Source: Bacillota bacterium | GTDB lineage: Bacteria; Bacillota_A; Clostridia; Clostridiales; Clostridiaceae | Length of the DNA stretch: 10,078 nucleotides | Direction: 5' to 3' | Assembly: GCA_021837545.1 (NCBI GenBank) | Contig: JAKBFR010000089.1 | Span: 1-10,078 of the forward strand | Shown: one piece after another, positions 5,905 through 10,078 of the stretch | Position numbering within the stretch: the stretch's first letter is position 1 | Layout of the letters: each line of letters begins with the position of its first letter | Made by a program: the position numbers and the translations under genes | The notes under the pieces: model-generated | What the model saw: the letters and a program-made list of their open reading frames with translations, nothing else | What the model was told of the DNA's origin: nothing | The model's database searches: none

Positions 5905-6008
5905 TATTTTTTCACCTTAAAGATACGTAAATTAATCCTTAAATTTAAATCTTCATTATCTTTATATTGCTCTTTTATAAGTTGTTTATTAATTTTAATA
6001 TTCTCCAT
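5904..6008 (-). CDS. 34-residue ORF coupled to the WYL regulator; methyltransferase N-terminal remnant or leader peptide
   Basis: ATG 6008 is preceded by GGAGGG at 5 bases, and the frame ends with a TAA that shares its last base with the regulator's ATG. The product is MENIKINKQLIKEQYKDNED followed by LNLRINLRIFKVKK. The segment LIKEQYKDNEDLNLRINL (10-27) resembles the first residues of a group of class I methyltransferases that start with '...QYK..xNLNxRIxLH...' just before their catalytic domain. This is from memory and needs a search. If so, the gene lost everything after about codon 27, and the last codons are chance sequence. Its strong ribosome binding site and exact coupling mean it could now serve to load ribosomes onto the regulator mRNA. 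The peptide is basic with no membrane segment. Expression as a functional peptide is unproven. Confidence 0.5.
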   Translation of the reverse strand: MENIKINKQLIKEQYKDNEDLNLRINLRIFKVKK

Positions 6009-6021
6009 TATTGCCCTCCAA

Positions 6022-6043
6022 ATATAATATTTTTATATTATAT
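6022..6043. repeat. AT-only inverted repeat upstream of the mini-ORF
   Basis: Perfect 9-base arms ATATAATAT and ATATTATAT surround a TTTT loop, 14 bases upstream of the mini-ORF start. The minus strand contains TATAAT within it, so it overlaps a likely -10 box of the mini-ORF/regulator unit; a convincing -35 is not seen. It could be an operator, but AT-only palindromes arise easily in DNA of this composition. Confidence 0.4.
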
Positions 6044-6127
6044 CTTTTTCACTATATAAAATAATCTTCTTCAAATTTTCAATATTAACGATATTTTAAC
6101 ATACTCCTTTAATTATGCAATAACACT

Positions 6128-6156
6128 TTAACATTAAACTACATATTTCATATATA
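6128..6156 (+). promoter_or_regulatory. promoter candidate for the Eis-type acetyltransferase
   Basis: TTAACA (one mismatch to the -35 consensus) is followed after 17 bases by TATATA, with TATATT two bases further on as an alternative -10. It lies about 80 bases before the ATG at 6236 and diverges from the WYL regulator unit. The predicted leader would contain the TTTACTTTTA repeats and a short hairpin. Confidence 0.45.
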
Positions 6157-6192
6157 TTTACTTTTAATTGTATTTACTTTTACTTACTTTTC
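6157..6192 (+). repeat. short direct repeats TTTACTTTTA in the Eis leader
   Basis: TTTACTTTTA occurs exactly at 6157-6166 and 6173-6182, 16 bases apart, and a third partial copy (TTACTTTT) at 6184-6191. They lie just downstream of the promoter candidate, making a pyrimidine-rich leader. Direct repeats near the start of transcription could bind a regulator, or be simple low-complexity sequence. Confidence 0.4.
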
Positions 6193-6210
6193 ATAGATAA
6201 TAAATCTATG
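6192..6210 (+). other. leader hairpin upstream of the Eis ribosome binding site
   Basis: Perfect 7-base arms CATAGAT and ATCTATG flank the loop AATAA, followed by TTTT, 13 bases before the GGAGG site. The stem has only two G-C pairs, so it is weak as a terminator. It could stabilise the 5' end of the mRNA or act as an operator half-site pair. Confidence 0.4.
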
Positions 6211-6235
6211 TTTTACAAATTAAGGAGGTAACTAA

Positions 6236-7474
6236 ATGTATTCCATTAAGAAACTGGATAATATCCAAATAACTGACTTTGCTAAAATACGAGCTAATGC
6301 CTACCCTGCAATTCCTCTTCCACTTGAAAAACATGCTGAAATAATGAATACTCAAAATGAATATGACTTTATTAATTTCTATGGTTTATATAATGAAGAA
6401 AATCTTATAGGTGGAATGAGATTACATGATTTTAAAATGAATTTACTTAATGAAAAGATCTTTGCTGGTGGAGTTGGTGGCGTCGCTGTAGATTTACTTC
6501 ACAAAAAAGAGAAGGTTGCTTTAGAGCTTATTAAGTTCTTTATTTATCATTATAAGGAAAGAGGAGCCTCCATGGCTTTATTATATCCTTTTAGACCTGA
6601 CTTCTATAAAAAAATGGGGTTCGGTTTTGGTACAAGCATTAGTCAGTTTAAGATTAAGCCTTGTGATCTTCCAAAATCAAATTCTAAGAAAAACATTAAG
6701 TTCTTAAGTAAAGCTGATGCTGAAGAAATGTGCAAATTTTACAATAGCGTTGTAAATAAAACTAATGGTCTTATTGAAAAATGCCCAAAAGAATTTCAGA
6801 TTCTTTTTAACATGGAAACCACTAAAATTCTAGGATACAAAGTAGATAATGCAATTTTAGGCTATTTAATTTTTCACTTTCGCAAGGGAGAAGATAGCTC
6901 CTTTCTTATAAATGATATTTTTGTATCCCAAATACTATTTGAGAATTCTGAGGTTTTTCTGGAGCTTATGACCTTCCTAAATACACAAAGTGATCAAATA
7001 AGATATATAATAATAAACACTCAAGATGAAAACTTTAGATTTGCTTTAAATGATCCAAGAAATAACTCTGATAGGCTATTGGTATCTGTATATCACGAAT
7101 GCAGTACTCAGGGAACTGGTATAATGTATAGAGTTATTAATATTCCACAGCTTTTTCAAGATTTAAAAAATCATAATTTTAATGATATTAACTGTAAATT
7201 AAAGCTATCTATAATAGATACCTTTATTCCTGAGAACCAAGGTAGTTATGTAGTTCACTTTAATAATGGTAATTCTTCATTAGTAGAAAAGGATGATTAT
7301 GATGTAGAATTGACTATGGACATTGCTGATTTTTCTTCCTTGATTACTTGTGCTGTGGATTTAAAATCTTTGCATAAATATGGTCGAGTGCAGTTATCTG
7401 ATGAAGGCTATTTAAATACTTTAAATGTACTTTTCTCCTCTGATGAGAAACCACTATGTTTGACTGATTTTTAG
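6236..7474 (+). CDS. Eis-type GNAT acetyltransferase with SCP2-like C-terminal domain
   Basis: This 412-residue protein matches the three-part Eis layout. An N-terminal GNAT domain (about 1-140) contains YGLYNEENLIGGMRLHDF, GGVGGVAVDLL (78-88) and YPFRPDFYKKMGFGFG (117-132). A second degenerate GNAT domain spans about 150-300. A sterol-carrier-like domain spans about 300-412. In mycobacterial Eis the catalytic base is the C-terminal carboxylate, with a tyrosine as acid; here Y124 and a C-terminal phenylalanine (TDF, F412) fit that scheme. The acetyl-CoA pyrophosphate loop is LLHKKEKVA rather than the canonical RxxGxG/A, which I recall as typical of clostridial members. Relatives acetylate polyamines, aminoglycosides or protein lysines; the substrate here is unknown. 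An AAGGAGGT site lies 6 bases before ATG 6236. The gene is monocistronic by spacing (152 bases to the next). Confidence 0.9.
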   Translation: MYSIKKLDNIQITDFAKIRANAYPAIPLPLEKHAEIMNTQNEYDFINFYGLYNEENLIGGMRLHDFKMNLLNEKIFAGGVGGVAVDLLHKKEKVALELIKFFIYHYKERGASMALLYPFRPDFYKKMGFGFGTSISQFKIKPCDLPKSNSKKNIKFLSKADAEEMCKFYNSVVNKTNGLIEKCPKEFQILFNMETTKILGYKVDNAILGYLIFHFRKGEDSSFLINDIFVSQILFENSEVFLELMTFLNTQSDQIRYIIINTQDENFRFALNDPRNNSDRLLVSVYHECSTQGTGIMYRVINIPQLFQDLKNHNFNDINCKLKLSIIDTFIPENQGSYVVHFNNGNSSLVEKDDYDVELTMDIADFSSLITCAVDLKSLHKYGRVQLSDEGYLNTLNVLFSSDEKPLCLTDF

Positions 7475-7626
7475 GCACATAAAAAAGGTGCGCGCTCATA
7501 TAGATTCTCCTGCCTTTTAATATCTTATATACTTATTTTTTGAATATTGCCTGATACTGTTTTTCTCGAAGCATTCATTATTATAGAAAGGTTTCAGAAT
7601 AAATTATAAAAAGGGGATTTAAAATT

Positions 7627-8109
7627 ATGGATATTTCATTTAAAACTAACGAAGGAAAATTTAACTATAGGGTAGCAGGTATTATAATTCATAATAATAA
7701 ATTATTGGTTATGAAAGATGAAAATGCACTGTATTACTATATTCCAGGTGGTCGGGTTGGCATGAATGAATTAAGTGAAACTGCAATTGTTAGAGAAATA
7801 AGAGAAGAGTTAAATGCTGAAGTGAAGGTTAATCGCATGTTGTGGGTTAATGAAAATTTCTTTCATGAAGAACAGCTTCGTGAAGACTTTCATGAAATAT
7901 GTTTTTGGTATTTATTAGATATGGCTGATGACTGCTTAATAAATATAGAAAGTGAATTTGTACATAAAGATAATGAGGAACAGGATCATACTTTTTATTG
8001 GAAGGATATAGATGAAATTAAAGATTTGAATATATATCCACTATTTATAAAAAAGAATATTTTACAATTACCTCAAGTAATAGAGCATCTGGTAGAAAAG
8101 AAAATTTAG
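7627..8109 (+). CDS. Nudix hydrolase
   Basis: This 160-residue single-domain Nudix protein cleaves a nucleoside diphosphate linked to some other moiety, using divalent metal. The Nudix box is G42-x5-E48-x7-R56-E57-I58-R59-E60-E61, inside PGGRVGMNELSETAIVREIR and the following EELNA. The glycine normally found after EEx is N63; the catalytic glutamates are all present. The start region FNYRVAGIIIHNNKLLVM forms the usual first strands. WYLLDM and TFYWKDIDEIKDLNIYP are typical of MutT/ADP-ribose-type members. ATG 7627 follows an AAAAAGGGG site at 10 bases. It leads a probable operon with the membrane protein (28 bases downstream) and the phosphoesterase. It is intact and unrelated in detail to the decayed Nudix gene at 2402-2659. 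The substrate cannot be assigned. Confidence 0.9.
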   Translation: MDISFKTNEGKFNYRVAGIIIHNNKLLVMKDENALYYYIPGGRVGMNELSETAIVREIREELNAEVKVNRMLWVNENFFHEEQLREDFHEICFWYLLDMADDCLINIESEFVHKDNEEQDHTFYWKDIDEIKDLNIYPLFIKKNILQLPQVIEHLVEKKI

Positions 8110-8137
8110 ATTCTAATTTAGCGGGAGTGTTATAGTA

Positions 8138-8434
8138 ATGAGAATATTCAACAATTGGAATTTTAAAAAGCATTTTAGTGTTTCTTTAGTTTTATCTTTT
8201 TGTATGGTAAGTATAGGATACTTCTTAATGGATAAGCTTTTGATAGATAAAGTATTCACTAAAGAAATATCTGTAGATCAAACTTCATATTCTCCTACGG
8301 TACAATCAACCACTATATTTGCTGTACTGGGTTCACCTTTAGAAGTAATAATATCAAATGTTATACTTATATTAATCATGTTATTGTTACTGTACAAGCC
8401 TGTTAGATGGGGTATAAATAAATTAACTGAATAA
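8138..8434 (+). CDS. small two-helix membrane protein of unknown function
   Basis: I do not recognise this 98-residue protein. It has a basic N-terminus (MRIFNNWNFKKHF), a first membrane helix at about 13-31 (FSVSLVLSFCMVSIGYFLM), and a polar loop of about 35 residues rich in S, T and K. A second helix runs from about 67 to 86 (SNVILILIMLLLLY), followed by a basic end (KPVRWGINK). By the positive-inside rule both ends are cytoplasmic and the loop is outside. GGGAG lies 10 bases before ATG 8138. The gene is 28 bases after the Nudix stop, so co-transcription is likely; 55 bases separate it from the phosphoesterase. It has no cysteine motif or enzyme signature, and its job in the operon is unknown. 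Confidence 0.8.
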   Translation: MRIFNNWNFKKHFSVSLVLSFCMVSIGYFLMDKLLIDKVFTKEISVDQTSYSPTVQSTTIFAVLGSPLEVIISNVILILIMLLLLYKPVRWGINKLTE

Positions 8435-8489
8435 TGTAGATTTATACAGTGCTATGAATGAGTACTTATATTATTAAATTACAGTTTGA

Positions 8490-9593
8490 ATGGGGGAGAA
8501 AATCATTAAAGCTAAAGTAAAAAAAATTTCATTACCAAAGAATAAAAGAATTATTGCAATAAGTGATATTCATGGTAACCTAAATCTTTTTAAAAGGATT
8601 TTGGAAAAAATTTCGTACACGCACCAAGATATTTTGGTCCTAGTAGGTGACTTGATTGAAAAAGGGAATATGAGTTTGAAAACCTTAAGATATGTAATTG
8701 AAATATCAAAGAAAAATGAGGTTTATATAGTAAGCGGAAACTGTGATACCCTTTGGGAAGATATCAAATATGAAATAGATGACAATAATCTTTTAAGATA
8801 TATGATAGTTCGAAAAAATAGTATTTTAAATGAAATGTGCTGTGAGTTATCAATTGAAGTTAATGAAAATTCAGATATTAAGTATATTAAGAAAAAGATA
8901 ATGGAAAACTTCAGTAATGAAATTAATTGGCTAGAGGCGCTACCCCATATTATTGAAACAGAAAACTTTATCTTTGCTCATGCAGGTATTACCTCTGAGA
9001 ATTTAGAAGAAGAAGATGCAAGAATAGTCATGAAAAACGATGCATTTTTAGAACAGGGATTAGTTTTTTCTAAATATGTAGTAGTTGGTCATTGGCCAAC
9101 AGCTAATTATGGGAGAGATAAGGGTTGCTGTAATCCAATTATAGAAACAAATAAAAAAATTATCAGTATTGATGGAGGCAATATTATTAAAACGGAAGGA
9201 CAATTAAACGCACTTATAATTAATGATAATTATACTCCAAATATAACTTATGCTGCAATTGATGATTTACCGAAAGGTTTAATTATAGAAAATCAAAATG
9301 CTAATTCAAATACAATTCAAATTTCATGGATGGACAATGCTGTGGAAGTGTTAGAAGAGGACATAGAATTTAGTTTGTGCAGGCATATATCTTCAAATCA
9401 TAAGTTATGGATTAAAAATACTAACCTTTTTAAAACTAAAGATGAAATGCATTGTTATGATTGTACAGATTATTTTCTTCCTCTTTTAAAAGGGGATATA
9501 GTTTCAATAATAGAAAAGTCAAATAATCAAACCTTGATTAAGAAAGACGGGACAATCGGCTGGGTTCTAAATGAGAAGTTATGTGAGAAATAG
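8490..9593 (+). CDS. calcineurin-like metallophosphoesterase with C-terminal SH3-like domain
   Basis: The phosphoesterase motifs occur in order: SDIHGNL (25-31), GDLIEKG (53-59), SGNCDTLW (82-89), FAHAGIT (162-168), VVGHWPT (198-204) and SIDGGN (227-232). They supply the dimetal ligands; the GNCD form, instead of GNHE/D, also occurs in YfcE-type phosphodiesterases. The overall order resembles PPP/ApaH/PrpE-type phosphatases acting on dinucleoside polyphosphates or phosphoproteins. Residues about 295-367, with DIVSIIEKSNNQTLIKKDG and GWVL, look like an SH3b-type barrel, so this is a two-domain protein. The start is uncertain: ATG 8490 has no upstream site, while GGGGGAG lies directly on and after it (8492-8498) and would suit ATT 8505. 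It is the last gene of the Nudix operon, suggesting a shared role in nucleotide hydrolysis. Confidence 0.87.
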   Translation: MGEKIIKAKVKKISLPKNKRIIAISDIHGNLNLFKRILEKISYTHQDILVLVGDLIEKGNMSLKTLRYVIEISKKNEVYIVSGNCDTLWEDIKYEIDDNNLLRYMIVRKNSILNEMCCELSIEVNENSDIKYIKKKIMENFSNEINWLEALPHIIETENFIFAHAGITSENLEEEDARIVMKNDAFLEQGLVFSKYVVVGHWPTANYGRDKGCCNPIIETNKKIISIDGGNIIKTEGQLNALIINDNYTPNITYAAIDDLPKGLIIENQNANSNTIQISWMDNAVEVLEEDIEFSLCRHISSNHKLWIKNTNLFKTKDEMHCYDCTDYFLPLLKGDIVSIIEKSNNQTLIKKDGTIGWVLNEKLCEK

Positions 9594-9602
9594 AAGAAAG
9601 AT

Positions 9603-9660
9603 AATTAAGGGAACATCTATAGATTTGATTTACACAAATCTATGGATGTTCCCCCTAATT
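9603..9660. terminator. long convergent hairpin between the phosphoesterase and the rightmost GNAT gene
   Basis: Arms of 19 bases (9609-9627, starting GGGAACATC, and 9635-9653, ending GATGTTCCC) pair with one G-T wobble around a 7-base loop. An outer AATTA/TAATT pair (9603-9607, 9656-9660) extends the stem. It lies 9 bases after the phosphoesterase stop and 59 bases beyond the stop of the convergent GNAT gene. There is no long T run on either side, so it is probably a bidirectional terminator or 3' end stabiliser of an unusual kind. Confidence 0.7.
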
Positions 9661-9719
9661 TATTTAAGTGGTTTTATAGTATTTCATTCACTCTCAGTTT
9701 TTAACTAATTCTTTGCCCC

Positions 9720-10078
9720 TTAGCTACTCTTCACCTTCTCCATTACAATAAACTTGAAATCCTCATCTTCAATATACTCACCACATTTTTTAAATTCTAG
9801 CTTCTCAAATAATCTTAAAGCTGGTTTATTACCTTCACCAGTTTCAATATATATCCTGTCTATGTCCATATCATTGAATATATACTCATTTGCTGTCTTT
9901 ATTGCAGTATAAGCAATCCCTTTCTTCCAATATCTTTTATCTCCTACAGTAACACCCATTTCTCCCTGCTTTTTAAGCTTATCTATGCTAAAAAAATTAA
10001 CAAAACCTATAGCATTGTCTTCATTATCTGTAATAATAAAATACTTATATTTTATATCCTGAGGATTTTGGCTCATTA
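9720..10078 (-). CDS. GNAT acetyltransferase, RimJ/RimL type, N-terminus beyond the window
   Basis: The visible 119 codons hold most of a GNAT domain: IGFVNFFSID, EMGVTVGDKRYWKKGIAYTA with the acetyl-CoA loop WKKGIA, then RIYIETGEGNKPALRLFEKL (motif B, N-x-x-A-x-x-x-F-x-x-x-x-F) and the end DEDFKFIVMEKVKSS. This is the Acetyltransf_3 pattern of RimJ/RimL-like enzymes, which usually have about 170-180 residues and begin with '...LRPL...'. About 55-60 residues are therefore missing off the right edge, and the Met at 10076 is probably internal. The protein N-terminus or small-molecule acceptor is unknown. Confidence 0.88.
   Translation of the reverse strand, partial: MSQNPQDIKYKYFIITDNEDNAIGFVNFFSIDKLKKQGEMGVTVGDKRYWKKGIAYTAIKTANEYIFNDMDIDRIYIETGEGNKPALRLFEKLEFKKCGEYIEDEDFKFIVMEKVKSS

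Noticed and set aside
7473..7518. possible terminator after the Eis gene (AGGCA...TGCCTTTT)
   Set aside because: Only a 5-base stem with a loop of more than 30 bases and overlap with the stop codon; too weak to call.
1912..9593. idea that the dead Nudix/phosphoesterase pair is a duplicate of the live Nudix/phosphoesterase operon at 7627-9593
   Set aside because: The proteins belong to different subfamilies with different motifs (GNHE with RGLGNS against GNCD with HAG), so the shared order is probably coincidental.

Overview
The window is AT-rich, with intergenic spacers close to pure A/T, strong GGAGG-type ribosome binding sites and AT-rich codon use. Together with the protein families present (a seven-cysteine ferredoxin, an SPL-type radical SAM protein, a clostridial-style Eis acetyltransferase, GyrI-like and YafY/WYL proteins), this suggests the chromosome of a Clostridium or a close anaerobic Firmicute. 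There is no rRNA, tRNA, CRISPR array, phage module or transposase. It is an accessory-type stretch of small, mostly single-gene units.

Layout. Positions 1-6008 read leftward (minus strand). From the left edge they hold: a methyltransferase cut by the window edge; a second class I methyltransferase (461-1141); a GNAT acetyltransferase (1421-1894) preceded by two decayed genes, a metallophosphoesterase remnant (1912-2403) butted against a Nudix remnant (2402-2659); a small ferredoxin (start corrected to 3050) with a consensus promoter and a palindromic operator; an SPL-type radical SAM protein ending in a perfect sliding-clamp-binding motif (3266-4150); a GyrI-like ligand-binding protein (4259-4912); its probable regulator, a YafY/WYL transcription factor (4984-5904); and a 34-codon ORF (5904-6008) whose stop overlaps the regulator's start. 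Positions 6128-9593 read rightward: an Eis-type acetyltransferase (6236-7474), then a probable three-gene operon of Nudix hydrolase (7627-8109), two-helix membrane protein (8138-8434) and calcineurin-like phosphoesterase with an SH3-like tail (8490-9593). A long convergent hairpin (9603-9660) separates this from a leftward GNAT gene cut by the right edge.

How the parts relate. Most genes encode enzymes that modify or hydrolyse small molecules or nucleotides (two methyltransferases, three acetyltransferases, a live and a dead Nudix protein, a live and a dead phosphoesterase), plus one ligand-sensing regulator pair (GyrI-like and WYL). I see no multi-gene machine that is clearly new. The points most worth following are the clamp-binding tail on the radical SAM protein, the CsoR/CstR-like operator over the ferredoxin promoter, the fused Nudix/phosphoesterase pseudogenes that still have an intact promoter, the coupled mini-ORF in front of the WYL regulator, and the odd start region of the 8490 phosphoesterase.
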